Shown here piece by piece: positions 24,377-32,849 of a stretch of DNA of 64,000 bases. The notes beneath the pieces are model-generated. The model did not search any database. It saw only the letters and a program-made list of their open reading frames with translations, and was not told the origin of the DNA. Position 1 is the first letter of the stretch. Each line of letters starts with the position of its first letter. The stretch is from an uncultured Eubacterium sp. GTDB lineage: Bacteria > Bacillota > Clostridia > Lachnospirales > Lachnospiraceae. Position numbers and translations under genes: made by a program. The stretch covers positions 1 to 64,000 of the forward strand of contig CAJUTR010000013.1 in NCBI GenBank assembly GCA_910589665.1, read 5' to 3'.

Positions 24377-24571
24377 GAAAAAAGTTTTCTTCATACCTCA
24401 GATCGACATACTGGTTCGATGGCAAGAACATCATAAACGAAACATCCGTTTAAAAATCAATGGAAATCTTACGTATTTCTTAACACAAGAAAATAAAAAT
24501 ATGTTAAAATGATATAGGAATTGGCTTTTCGAAAATAAAATAAATCGGACAATAAGAAAGGATTGCTTACT

Positions 24572-25840
24572 ATGAAGCCATTATTTTATATCCGCCTCTA
24601 CGGCGGAGTTATGATAAAAAATTTAAAAGTCTTCGTCCGCTGGGGACTTTTTTCTATCTTTATCGGTCTGTTCGTTGGCGCTTTCAGCACGCTGTTTGCG
24701 TTCTGCCTGCGCCAGGTGACGGGATTCCGCACCGAGAATCCCTGGTTGATCTTGTTCCTGCCGGCCGCCGGTATCATCATTGTTTTCTTATACCGGGTCC
24801 TCCACTACAAAAATGACAAAGGGACGAATCTCGTACTGTCTACGCTCCATGCCAAATCCGAGATCCCTTTTAAAACAGCGCCGCTCATTTTCGTTGCCAC
24901 GATCGTGACCCACCTGTTTGGCGGCAGTGCCGGTCGAGAAGGCGCAGCACTGCAGCTCGGCGGGAGCCTCGGACAGCAGTTGGGGAGATTGTTCCGGTTT
25001 GACGAAAAAGACCAGCGCGTGGTTATCATGTGCGGCATGAGCGCGGCCTTTTCCGCCATTTTCGGCACGCCGATCGCCGCTGCTATCTTTTCTTTGGAAG
25101 TCGGCAGTATCGGCATCATGTACTATGCCGCGCTCGTTCCGTGCGTGTTTTCCTCACTCACGGCCTCGCAGGTTGCCGTCCATATGGGGATCGGTCCCGA
25201 CGTATTCCATCTGACGGATATTCCATCGTTTCATGTCATACCGGGGTTGAAGGTCATTTTACTGGCGCTGTTATGCGCGGCGCTGAGCGTTTTGTTCTGT
25301 ATTTCGCTGCACTCTCTCGGCGATCTTTATCGCAAACATTTGAAAAATCCATATGTGCGTATCCTGTTTTCGAGCGCAGTCATCATAGGCCTCACGGTAC
25401 TTCTCCAGACCGATGACTACATGGGTGCCGGCGTTCCGGTCATAGAACGCGCCATCGAGGGCACGGTATCTCCACCCGCCTTTTTCTGGAAGATCATCTT
25501 TACCGCGCTGACGCTGGAAGCCGGTTTCAAAGGCGGAGAAATCGTCCCATCCTTTTTCGTCGGCGCCACGTTCGGATGCCTGTTCGGACAGCTTCTCGGC
25601 CTCTCGCCCTCCCTCTGCGCAGCTGTCGGCATGATGGCGGTATTCTGCGGCGTGACAAACTGCCCCATCACGTCCATGCTCATTTCCTTTGAGCTGTTCG
25701 GTTATGAGGCAGTTCCTTATTTTTTACTCGGTAACAGCATCAGCTATCTGATGTCAGGTTATTATGGACTCTATCACGACCAGACGATCGTGTACTCCAA
25801 ATATAAGACCGAATTTATAAACCGGCGTGCCAGAGAATAA
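24572..25840 (+). CDS. ClC-family chloride/fluoride channel or antiporter
   Basis: A 422-residue polytopic membrane protein of the ClC family. The gating-glutamate motif is GREGAALQLGGSLG, followed by GTPIAAAIFSLEV, GAGVPVIERAI and the helix-N motif GFKGGEIVPSFFVGA. It has only the transmembrane core, no CBS domains. The GREG glutamate suggests proton-coupled exchange. Short GREG-type ClCs include the fluoride-selective clade, but no fluoride riboswitch is visible upstream, so the ion is left open. ATG 24572 lies 9 bases after AAAGGA; a later ATG at 24611 is possible. It is the only plus-strand gene in a minus-strand region. Confidence 0.88.
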   Translation: MKPLFYIRLYGGVMIKNLKVFVRWGLFSIFIGLFVGAFSTLFAFCLRQVTGFRTENPWLILFLPAAGIIIVFLYRVLHYKNDKGTNLVLSTLHAKSEIPFKTAPLIFVATIVTHLFGGSAGREGAALQLGGSLGQQLGRLFRFDEKDQRVVIMCGMSAAFSAIFGTPIAAAIFSLEVGSIGIMYYAALVPCVFSSLTASQVAVHMGIGPDVFHLTDIPSFHVIPGLKVILLALLCAALSVLFCISLHSLGDLYRKHLKNPYVRILFSSAVIIGLTVLLQTDDYMGAGVPVIERAIEGTVSPPAFFWKIIFTALTLEAGFKGGEIVPSFFVGATFGCLFGQLLGLSPSLCAAVGMMAVFCGVTNCPITSMLISFELFGYEAVPYFLLGNSISYLMSGYYGLYHDQTIVYSKYKTEFINRRARE

Positions 25841-25864
25841 GGGGAGAGGGATTCTGATAAAACT

Positions 25865-26312
25865 TTATCTTCTGTACTCTGCTTCTAAAGGAGCCATGAC
25901 CTCTGGATTCTGTTTAACCCAGGCCATAGCGCAGCTGCATAGAACGGATGTCAAACGGTCATCGATAACGCCCTTCTCCCCATTCTCCTTTAGAAGCGTT
26001 ACTAGAACGTCTGCCGTTTTCAAATCCTCTTCGTTAAATCCATTGCCCAATGTAAGATATTTCAAAAAGGCGTCTAACATTTTTTGAAAATCCTCGTCCC
26101 AGTTCATACAGCCATTGTCTAAATTCATACTGCACTCTGCCAGCTATCCAGATCATTTCTCCCTGTGCAGTCTGCGCTGTTCCAGATGACGGCACAAGAT
26201 CATCCCATAACATCTGGAACGCTTTACCCTCATCCTCCTCATCCGGAACATTGATGAGCGAAACGCCGTCATGGATCATTTTCTCTTTGGATTCTTTTTC
26301 ATTTTCAGCCAT
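25865..26312 (-). pseudogene. conserved hypothetical gene split by a frameshift
   Basis: The first part starts at ATG 26312 (GGAGGAAAAG upstream) and reads MAENEKESKEKM...LWDDLVPSSGTAQTAQGEMI...RVQYEF. It then runs into a different frame near 26128, in which LDNGCMNWDEDFQKMLDAFLKYLTLG continues naturally to a stop at 25865. Joining the frames gives one protein of about 150 residues. The LVPSSGTAQTxQGE segment followed by NWDEDF resembles a widespread unnamed bacterial family (recognition from memory). A one-base insertion or two-base deletion near GAATTTAGAC explains the split; a sequencing error or programmed shift is also possible. Function unknown. Confidence 0.6.
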
Positions 26313-26415
26313 TATCTTTTCCTCCATACTCCAATGTATTGCTGTGCTTAGTTTATCACATCCACATAGCATCTGCAAGATACCACACACTTTTTGATAG
26401 GCATTACGCTTTCTT

Positions 26416-26883
26416 TCATACGTATTTCTCAATACGGTTCCCATAAAAAGCCGCAGATTCATTCTCGGCTAGCGTCCTCGCATAGATCCGATCAGCAGTA
26501 ACGATATGTCCATCCACCGATAACCCTTTTGAAAAAAGAAGCTCGATCAGCTTGTTAGCCGCCTCCGTACAATAGCCGGTCTTGCGATATGGCTTTGAGA
26601 TATAAACTTCCAGCTCATGATGACGTTCCCTGTGAACCCCTGCACAGCCGATAAATTCCTGTGGATTTTCTTTGGTGAATAAGGAATAATAACACTCTTC
26701 CAATTCGGATCGTTCAAAGTAGTTTTCAAAGCTTTTTAAATATTTTTCCGAATAATCCACTCCGCAAAAAGAACGAAAATCTCCCTCTTTTGCAAGCATG
26801 TTCAAAAATGGTTCATTGTCCCGGCCATTGATACCGGGAACCAGCCACAGTCGATCTGTTTCCATCGTCTCACCTGTATTCAT
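26416..26883 (-). CDS. GNAT-family N-acetyltransferase
   Basis: A 155-residue acetyltransferase of the RimJ/RimL-like branch. It opens with METDRLWLVP, has IGCAGVHRERHHELEVYISKPYRKTGYCTEAANKLIELLF as the acetyl-CoA-binding beta-bulge and helix, and ends ARTLAENESAAFYGNRI. The glycine-rich Q/RxxGxG/A motif is degenerate (RKTGYCTEA). The substrate is unknown. ATG 26883 follows GAGGAGAACG. The gene lies just downstream (minus strand) of the tRNA cluster terminator. Confidence 0.85.
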   Translation of the reverse strand: MNTGETMETDRLWLVPGINGRDNEPFLNMLAKEGDFRSFCGVDYSEKYLKSFENYFERSELEECYYSLFTKENPQEFIGCAGVHRERHHELEVYISKPYRKTGYCTEAANKLIELLFSKGLSVDGHIVTADRIYARTLAENESAAFYGNRIEKYV

Positions 26884-26936
26884 AAAACGTTCTCCTCGTT
26901 TTGGGTATTGCGTCCCCTTCATTTCTCTACAAAAAG

Positions 26937-26962
26937 AAAAACTCCGAAAAATCGGAGTTTTT
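26937..26962 (-). terminator. terminator of the tRNA cluster
   Basis: ACTCCGA/TCGGAGT stem with a four-base loop, followed by a U-rich stretch on the minus strand, directly after tRNA-Leu. Confidence 0.82.
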
Positions 26963-26966
26963 CATA

Positions 26967-27052
26967 TGCTGGTAACCGGAATCGAACCGGTACGGGTGTC
27001 ACCACCCACAGGATTTTAAGTCCTGGGCGTCTGCCAGTTCCGCCACACCAGC
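26967..27052 (-). tRNA. tRNA-Leu (anticodon TAA)
   Basis: An 86-base class II tRNA with a long variable arm (GTGGGTGGTGACACCC). Acceptor GCTGGTG/TACCAGC, anticodon loop CTTAAAA, T arm ACCGGTTCGATTCCGGT. No encoded CCA. Confidence 0.94.
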
Positions 27053-27097
27053 AAATAAAATCGTGTCTGCCGCAATACATCACCTGCACGCAGCAAG

Positions 27098-27171
27098 CGA
27101 CCCAGGAGGGACTCGAACCCTTGACCTCTGCCGTGACAGGGCAGCGCTCTAACCAACTGAGCTACTGGGCC
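27098..27171 (-). tRNA. tRNA-Asp (anticodon GTC)
   Basis: 74 bases. Acceptor GGCCCAG/CTGGGTC, anticodon stem CTGCC/GGCAG with loop CTGTCAC, T arm with GGGTTCGAGTCCC, discriminator G. Confidence 0.94.
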
Positions 27172-27180
27172 AAATCAAAA

Positions 27181-27254
27181 TGGACCCTCGGGGACTCGAA
27201 CCCCGGACCGTCCGGTTATGAGCCGGATGCTCTAACCAACTGAGCTAAAGGTCC
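27181..27254 (-). tRNA. tRNA-Met (anticodon CAT, elongator type)
   Basis: 74 bases. Acceptor GGACCTT/AGGGTCC, anticodon stem TCCGG/CCGGA with loop CTCATAA. The first acceptor pair is G-C, unlike the unpaired C of initiators. A tRNA-Ile2 with modified CAT cannot be formally excluded. Confidence 0.9.
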
Positions 27255-27259
27255 TCAAA

Positions 27260-27331
27260 TGACTCCTACGGGAATCGAACCCGTGTTACCGCCGTGAAAG
27301 GGCGATGTCTTAACCGCTTGACCAAGGAGCC
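27260..27331 (-). tRNA. tRNA-Glu (anticodon TTC)
   Basis: 72 bases. Acceptor GGCTCCT/AGGAGTC, anticodon loop CTTTCAC, T arm CGGGTTCGATTCCCG. It is the first tRNA of the cluster Glu-Met-Asp-Leu. Upstream are a 7-bp hairpin (27337-27354) and an AT-rich TATAAT-containing stretch (27401-27406) that probably holds the promoter. Confidence 0.94.
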
Positions 27332-27464
27332 ATTGTCTTTTGCATACGCAAAAGCCATTAGAAATCCAATTGCCACAAAAATGTCTTTGTTGCAACAAGA
27401 ATTATATTATCACAATTTTTCTCATTTTACAAGTCATATTTTAAAAAAATTCATTTTTTAAATG

Positions 27465-28811
27465 CTAGTCTTCACTTCTAAAAAAAGCATCGACACTTTC
27501 TTTGATCACAGCCGGATCCAAATGCTTTAACAAATACCCAGCTGGTTTTAATGCCTTCACCTTTTTTACACTCTCCGGATCGTTTCTTCCCGTCAGGAAA
27601 ATAACGGGAATATCCGCAAATTCCTGATCGGAGCGAAGCATCTCGAGCGTCTGCCTTCCATCACAGACCGGCATTTCATAATCCAAAAGGATCAGGTCCG
27701 GCTTGTTAAAGGCAATGTTCCGAATCGCAGAAAGACTCGACTCCGCCAGCGTGACATCATAGTCCTCCGTCAACAGATCACTCATATGTTGGCGCATGGT
27801 CATTGAATCATCCACAACTAATACATGCGGTTTTTCATTTGCGGTTTTCTGCTTTTCCAAATATTCCTTCACTTCGTCCATCGCGTTTTCTGCCTCAATC
27901 TGTATTCCGATGCCGCTCTCGAGCAGACGGGCCGCGTCCGAGCAATAGGCAAAATAACCAGCGCCAGTGTCAAACAGCAGGCTGATATTCGGCTGATCTT
28001 TTTCATAAACCTTTTGAAACTGCTCAAAGCTCAAAAGATTTTCCGATTTCAGTTCAAATTCATCTTCGGTCGGGAACTGTTCCATCACACGCTTCACAAA
28101 CTGCCTGGCCGTATACCTGGTAGCGTGCAGGAGCATATTGTCCAATTTATTTGTTTTGATGCCCATGATCTTCCCGACCGTATTGATCAGAAGTTTTTCC
28201 TCGAACACCAAAAAGTACTCCTGTTTCTTTTCATTGCGCTTTGTCCCATAGATCAGACGGTAGTATATGCCGTTTCCGAACTTCTCTCCGTTATACGCAT
28301 CGCTGATCAGATGTGACTCCATCTGAAACATATCAAACAAAAGCTGGGTAATGACTTTTTTTACCGCCTCTAAATGTTCACTGGGCAGAAGGTTCATCTG
28401 CTTTTTCGTGCGTTTTCCCGTGATGGCAACATCTTCGGTCAGCGTATGCCCGATCAGCCAGCCGGCACAAACGCCCAGAAAATGCTGCACCGAATCCGGG
28501 GAGTATTCCGATTCTTCCAGCTCCTTCTCCAGAGCAGGAAGCGTATTCTCGCGAAATCCCTTATGTAATCGCCTGTGCTGCTCCAGATCCTCATAATCAA
28601 TAGAAGCCATATATTCTTCTTCATCCGAAAAATGATTGGCCGCGTGCTGTTTAAAAAATTTGATCCCCTCCCGGCACGCCCACTGGCGGGTCGCCTCTTC
28701 CTGTTGAAATAAAAGAAGTTTGTTTATGATCCTGAAAAGCTTTCTGTGCTCTTTATCTATCGTTTCAACACCGATATCGAACTCATCCTTCCATACAAAC
28801 TGGTTATCCAT
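27465..28811 (-). CDS. bacteriohemerythrin-receiver fusion protein
   Basis: A 448-residue protein with three parts. Residues 1-~135 form a bacteriohemerythrin: WKDEFDIGVETIDKEHRKLF, FKQHAANHFSDEEEYM and LEQHRRLHKGF supply the His/Asp/Glu ligands of an oxygen-binding di-iron site. The middle (~150-320) is less conserved and may be a CheX-like or other sensory domain. Residues ~330-445 are a CheY-type receiver (VLVVDDSMTMRQ, phospho-Asp in LLDYEMP, FLTGRND). It has its own strong promoter at 28869-28897 and ATG 28811 after GGAGGACTTG. A role in oxygen sensing or oxygen avoidance in an anaerobe is inferred. Confidence 0.85.
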   Translation of the reverse strand: MDNQFVWKDEFDIGVETIDKEHRKLFRIINKLLLFQQEEATRQWACREGIKFFKQHAANHFSDEEEYMASIDYEDLEQHRRLHKGFRENTLPALEKELEESEYSPDSVQHFLGVCAGWLIGHTLTEDVAITGKRTKKQMNLLPSEHLEAVKKVITQLLFDMFQMESHLISDAYNGEKFGNGIYYRLIYGTKRNEKKQEYFLVFEEKLLINTVGKIMGIKTNKLDNMLLHATRYTARQFVKRVMEQFPTEDEFELKSENLLSFEQFQKVYEKDQPNISLLFDTGAGYFAYCSDAARLLESGIGIQIEAENAMDEVKEYLEKQKTANEKPHVLVVDDSMTMRQHMSDLLTEDYDVTLAESSLSAIRNIAFNKPDLILLDYEMPVCDGRQTLEMLRSDQEFADIPVIFLTGRNDPESVKKVKALKPAGYLLKHLDPAVIKESVDAFFRSED

Positions 28812-28868
28812 TTCAAGTCCTCCTGCTACTATAGTCGTATCTATGATATTTTAAATAAATGTGCCTTT

Positions 28869-28897
28869 AGTATACCATAAAATAGCAGCATTGACAA
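28869..28897 (-). promoter_or_regulatory. promoter of the hemerythrin-receiver gene
   Basis: TTGTCA and TATACT on the minus strand with exactly 17 bases between them, partly next to the 3' end of the VanY gene. Confidence 0.8.
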
Positions 28898-28905
28898 TCA
28901 TTCTT

Positions 28906-29724
28906 TTACAACATTTCGTCCAATCTGTCCCAAAATTCCTCCAGTGCCAGGTTGTTTTCGTGCATATAAGCAGCCGCCTTTTTACCGACATAGCGGAAGT
29001 GCCACGGCTCATGACGGATTCCCGTGATTTTTTCCTTTTCCTCGGGATACCTCAGAACAAAACCATAGCGCCAGCTGTTCTTGCACAGCCACTTATTTCC
29101 GGGTTCTTCCTTCTGCGACTGGTCCATCTGCATATTTTCCGAACAGAGGATGTCGAGCGCCAAACCTGTCTCGTGTTCGCTGTGACCGGCCGGCATCGTC
29201 TCCTTATATGTTTCCGCAAGCGCCCTTTTACGAGTCATTCCCTGATCCATCAGCCGGCGCACATCCTCATCCACGAGTTTCTGTTGTTTTTCCCTGCTGC
29301 GCCAGACCGAGGCGATCCAGTACTGATACCCCTCATCCGATGCCGCGGCCAGCATATCTACGAGAGAACGGTACATCCGTTCTGACGCCTGCAGCCTTCC
29401 TCCACAGATCGAACGCAGGGACGGATCATAATCCTTGCCCAGCTTATGGTCCGCATTGACGAGGACCAGAACCTCTTTATTTTCCTCATATATATTCTGT
29501 GCTTTCTTCTCCCGTTTCTTCCCATTCTCCACCTGATCGTTTACATTTTTCGTCTTTCCTTCATCCTCTGGACAGTCATCCGCAGCCACCACCCCGTCCC
29601 CGACCCGGTATTCCATTTCCCCATACACTTTACCGCCCGGCAGGATAAAAAACATCCCAGTCAAGATGATCCCCTCCAGACAGATAATTCCTGCTGCCAC
29701 CAAGAGCCATTTCCTTACTTTCAT
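28906..29724 (-). CDS. VanY-type D-alanyl-D-alanine carboxypeptidase
   Basis: A 272-residue membrane-anchored peptidase. The N-terminal helix (WLLVAAGIICLEGIILTGMFFIL) anchors it, then a linker leads to the peptidase M15B/VanY domain (~110-260). The zinc ligands and catalytic residues are visible in GHSEHETGLALDI (HxxxxxxD) and EPWHFRYVG. It trims the terminal D-Ala from peptidoglycan stem peptides. Ordered behind a response regulator, histidine kinase and a membrane-anchored unknown, it is the likely output of that signalling unit. No vanA/vanH/vanX-like genes are present, so resistance is not implied. ATG 29724 follows AAGGAGGAAC. Confidence 0.88.
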   Translation of the reverse strand: MKVRKWLLVAAGIICLEGIILTGMFFILPGGKVYGEMEYRVGDGVVAADDCPEDEGKTKNVNDQVENGKKREKKAQNIYEENKEVLVLVNADHKLGKDYDPSLRSICGGRLQASERMYRSLVDMLAAASDEGYQYWIASVWRSREKQQKLVDEDVRRLMDQGMTRKRALAETYKETMPAGHSEHETGLALDILCSENMQMDQSQKEEPGNKWLCKNSWRYGFVLRYPEEKEKITGIRHEPWHFRYVGKKAAAYMHENNLALEEFWDRLDEML

Positions 29725-29804
29725 AACAGTTCCTCCTTATCACATTTTTGTTCTTCTGTGATAAGTATAACTGTCCCTTGTAACAAACCGCCTTCATAAC
29801 CGTA

Positions 29805-30623
29805 TCAAAACTGTATCATTTTCTCCATCGGGAGACCAAACCGGTATACGGAGCCGGACTCACCAAATAACTCTTGTTTGATCAAATTGATCGGATACTT
29901 TCCATCAAACTCCATCACCCACACAGACCCGGAATGCACCCACGACGCGTACGGAACATCTTGGAACACGGCTGCGTCATAATAATCATTTACGCTGCCC
30001 CCTTCCCAACCACCATAACCCAGTTCCGCCTCGTCCACGCTGTATGAACGCGTACTACCGCTCGATTTCCCGTAAGCATCCTGCACGATAGGATCTCCCT
30101 TTTCTCCCTCCGCCTTCTGCCAGTACTCGACATAGTAAATTTTATGGTATTCCTCATCCAGATAAACCGTCATACTCTTTTTCGCTCGCTCAAAGACAAG
30201 CTTCCAACAGCTGATCCCTTTCATTCCACTGGCATCACCAGATGCGTAGATCGTATAGCGCTCGCAGCGGGTAAGGTTTTTGGCCCTCGGTTTGTACTGC
30301 TCCTGCAATAAACCCAGTTTAAATAACTCTTTCATTTCCTTCCTGACAATCTTCGCAAACTGGCTCTTATCCATCGTAAGTTCCAGCTCGTCCGTGCGCA
30401 CGGCAGATAGCATCGCATTCTCGTTCCATACTTTGGCGATCGCATACAATTTTCCCATAAAACAATCATACGATGTTTCATACGTACTCATATTTATGTC
30501 CGTAAATTCCGCCTGATCGAGCGTCTGGTCGTCATACAGCCGGCTGTAATACTCCGGAAACCACATCGCCGCGGCAAACAGAACGATTACGCCGGCCACG
30601 CCGAATGCCGTATACCATTTCAT
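29805..30623 (-). CDS. membrane-anchored protein of unknown function
   Basis: A 272-residue protein with one N-terminal transmembrane helix (AFGVAGVIVLFAAAMWF) and an extracytoplasmic remainder. No family recognised. The central part carries a likely cysteine pair region (NLTRCERYTIYASGD...ISCWKLVFERAKK) and a beta-rich look. It starts six bases after the histidine kinase stop and is followed by the VanY gene, so it probably belongs to the same envelope-sensing unit, perhaps as a regulator of the kinase or of VanY. That is inference from position. Confidence 0.65.
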   Translation of the reverse strand: MKWYTAFGVAGVIVLFAAAMWFPEYYSRLYDDQTLDQAEFTDINMSTYETSYDCFMGKLYAIAKVWNENAMLSAVRTDELELTMDKSQFAKIVRKEMKELFKLGLLQEQYKPRAKNLTRCERYTIYASGDASGMKGISCWKLVFERAKKSMTVYLDEEYHKIYYVEYWQKAEGEKGDPIVQDAYGKSSGSTRSYSVDEAELGYGGWEGGSVNDYYDAAVFQDVPYASWVHSGSVWVMEFDGKYPINLIKQELFGESGSVYRFGLPMEKMIQF

Positions 30624-30629
30624 CTGCCA

Positions 30630-32051
30630 TCACCTTCCCCTTTCTGTTTCCTGCCATGCCGGAAATAAAATATAAATACTCGTCCCCTCGCCCTCTGTGC
30701 TCTCGATCCGCCACTCTGCCCGATGGATGGAGATGATCTTCTGGCAAAGCGCCATACCGATCCCGGCGCCGCCTTCCTTTCTCGCACGCGACTTATCGAT
30801 CATATAAAACGGCTCCGTTATTTTTTGTATCTCCGCCTCCGGCATCCCGCAGCCGTTATCCCGCAGAACAAACTGGTAACCATCCTCCTGCGTTTTCCCT
30901 GACAGAAAGACCTCCCCTCCATTTCCGCACGCTTTCCTCGCATTATCAATAAGATTGGAAAATAGAGACAATAAAAGATCCATATCTCCCGTGATCACAC
31001 CCGGTTCCACCTCATCTGACATCGTGATATCTTTTTGCTCCAGAACAGCTTCCGTCATCGCCTTGATCTGTCTGATAAGCTGGCTAACTTCGATCGGCAC
31101 GAATACGGTTTCCTGTTGATCGACATAAGACATCTCTAACATTTTCAACGACAGACGCTCTAACCGCCGTCCCTGATGGACGATATAATTTGCGCAGCGG
31201 CTCCTCTCCTCTTCATTCAGCGTTCTTGCCCTCAAAATATCCGCATATCCGATAATAGAAGTCAGCGGCGTTTTCAACTCATGGGAAAATGCCGACGTAA
31301 ATTCCTCCTGCCTCCTCGCCTCTTCCTCTAACCGTCCGATACTCTCCTCCAACTGATCCGCCATTCGGTTGAAATCCCGGCTGAGCATGGTCACCTCATC
31401 ATTCCCTCTTTCCCTGACCCGTTTTTTATAATTTCCCTCCGCAAAAAGTCTCGCCGCCTGTGACAATTTACGGATCGGCCGCGCAAAGTGCAGGGAAAAC
31501 AGCAGGATCACAACAGCAAAAATGGCTGAAATGACGGCGAGTAATACCCGGTACCGCTCATACAGCCGATCCCTGTCCCGATAAACATAGTCGATATTCC
31601 GGTGGATTTCCAAAATATAATTGCCCGCTGAGCTATTGATCTCACAAAGAGATTCCAGATAATGATGGCCGTTCCAGACCGTGATCTGCCAAATGCCGCC
31701 ATGTCCTTCCCGGTCCTTGCCGATCAACACGCTTTCATATGAATCGTCCTGATAGATCACTTTATGATCCTCATTATAAATGACAATGCCTTCCTGACCT
31801 CCGTACAAATTCTGCTGTATCGAGCGGACGATCCCCGCTGCCGCCTGATCCACCGCCTGATAATCTTTTGGCAGTCCCTGCAGGGACGCCAGCATCGCGT
31901 ACTGGAAAATCTTCATCTCTTCTATATTCTGTCCCGTTTCCCGGTTCATCGTCATTTCAAACGCTGTAAATACTAACATATTCCCGAGAACCATAAACGA
32001 TACGATCAGCACACACATCGTCGTAATAAATTGTTTGGCAAATATCCTCAT
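30630..32051 (-). CDS. sensor histidine kinase (HAMP-HisKA-HATPase)
   Basis: A 473-residue membrane sensor kinase. The first helix is at ~8-33, an extracytoplasmic sensor at ~34-165, and the second helix at ~168-188 (VLLAVISAIFAVVILLFSL). HAMP follows at ~190-240, HisKA has the phospho-accepting His257 in FSHELKTPLTS, and the HATPase domain has N, G1 (DNGCGMPE) and G2 (GAGIGMALC) boxes. The sensor domain was not identified. It follows the response regulator by 13 bases. Its downstream genes encode an unknown membrane protein and VanY, so the signal is probably cell-wall related. Confidence 0.93.
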   Translation of the reverse strand: MRIFAKQFITTMCVLIVSFMVLGNMLVFTAFEMTMNRETGQNIEEMKIFQYAMLASLQGLPKDYQAVDQAAAGIVRSIQQNLYGGQEGIVIYNEDHKVIYQDDSYESVLIGKDREGHGGIWQITVWNGHHYLESLCEINSSAGNYILEIHRNIDYVYRDRDRLYERYRVLLAVISAIFAVVILLFSLHFARPIRKLSQAARLFAEGNYKKRVRERGNDEVTMLSRDFNRMADQLEESIGRLEEEARRQEEFTSAFSHELKTPLTSIIGYADILRARTLNEEERSRCANYIVHQGRRLERLSLKMLEMSYVDQQETVFVPIEVSQLIRQIKAMTEAVLEQKDITMSDEVEPGVITGDMDLLLSLFSNLIDNARKACGNGGEVFLSGKTQEDGYQFVLRDNGCGMPEAEIQKITEPFYMIDKSRARKEGGAGIGMALCQKIISIHRAEWRIESTEGEGTSIYILFPAWQETERGR

Positions 32052-32064
32052 ACGAACCTCAATT

Positions 32065-32718
32065 CTAGATGGAAAAGCGATAACCCACTTTGTACACCGC
32101 CTGGATCTGCCTTTCCAATCCCGCCTTTTTGCGCAGCCGCTGGACGTGTAGGTCCACAGTCCTACTGTCCCCCATATAGGAACTTTCCCATACCTGTTCG
32201 TAGATCACTTCCCGGTAGAGCGCCACACCGGGATTCCGCACAAAAAGCAGGAGCAGATCAAATTCTTTATACGTAAGGCGCAGCGGAACGCCGTTTTTTG
32301 TCACACTCCGGGACACGATATCGATATGCAGATCGAGCACATCCATATTTGTTTCCGTCTTCCCATAACGCCGGAGAACACTCTCCACTCGCGCTAGAAG
32401 TTCCATCACGTCAAACGGCTTCGTCACATAATCATCCGCTCCTGCGCGCAGTCCCTTTACTTTGTCCTCTGTCTTCCCCTTTGCCGTCAAAAAGATCACG
32501 GGAAGCTCCATACATTTTGCATAGTCCAAAAGTTCATATCCGTCCACTTTCGGCAGCATAATATCAAGCAGGCACAAATCAAAGTGCTCTCTCTGTATCC
32601 GATCTGCCCCTTCTTCCCCGTCGTAACATACCTGGGTATGATACCCCGCATTTTTTAGACTCATTCGTATCAACTCAGCAATCGGCTCCTCATCCTCCAC
32701 GATCAGTATCCGGTTCAT
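32065..32718 (-). CDS. OmpR-family response regulator
   Basis: A 217-residue regulator. The receiver (1-~115) has acidic pocket VEDEE and phospho-Asp52 in LLDIMLP, plus the LTAKG and KPFD switch residues. The winged-helix DNA-binding domain (~125-217) has LTYKEFDLLLLF and SRTVDLHVQRLRKK. It is first gene of the regulator-kinase-unknown-vanY unit and is expected to bind its promoter region (32719-32849), where no clear repeats were picked out. Confidence 0.94.
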   Translation of the reverse strand: MNRILIVEDEEPIAELIRMSLKNAGYHTQVCYDGEEGADRIQREHFDLCLLDIMLPKVDGYELLDYAKCMELPVIFLTAKGKTEDKVKGLRAGADDYVTKPFDVMELLARVESVLRRYGKTETNMDVLDLHIDIVSRSVTKNGVPLRLTYKEFDLLLLFVRNPGVALYREVIYEQVWESSYMGDSRTVDLHVQRLRKKAGLERQIQAVYKVGYRFSI

Positions 32719-32849
32719 ATCCCTCTGTCACTCCTTCCCCGCCCAGTGTCCTCCGCCATTTTCAGGATTACCCTATCCCGGACGCTTCATCCTTTTGACA
32801 GTCTAACACCACTTTGTATCATAATTGCATACTATGCCCTTTTTCTTAT

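Noticed and set aside
24128..24394. 88-codon frame in the valS leader
   Set aside because: Lies entirely within the T-box stem I region; RNA structure explains the conservation.
24395..24571. Fluoride riboswitch upstream of the ClC gene
   Set aside because: The expected conserved GG...GATGG and CTGATGACTCCTAC-type segments were not found.
28906..32718. Vancomycin-resistance operon
   Set aside because: Only vanY-type carboxypeptidase and a two-component pair are present. No ligase, dehydrogenase or dipeptidase genes, so it is more likely ordinary wall remodelling.
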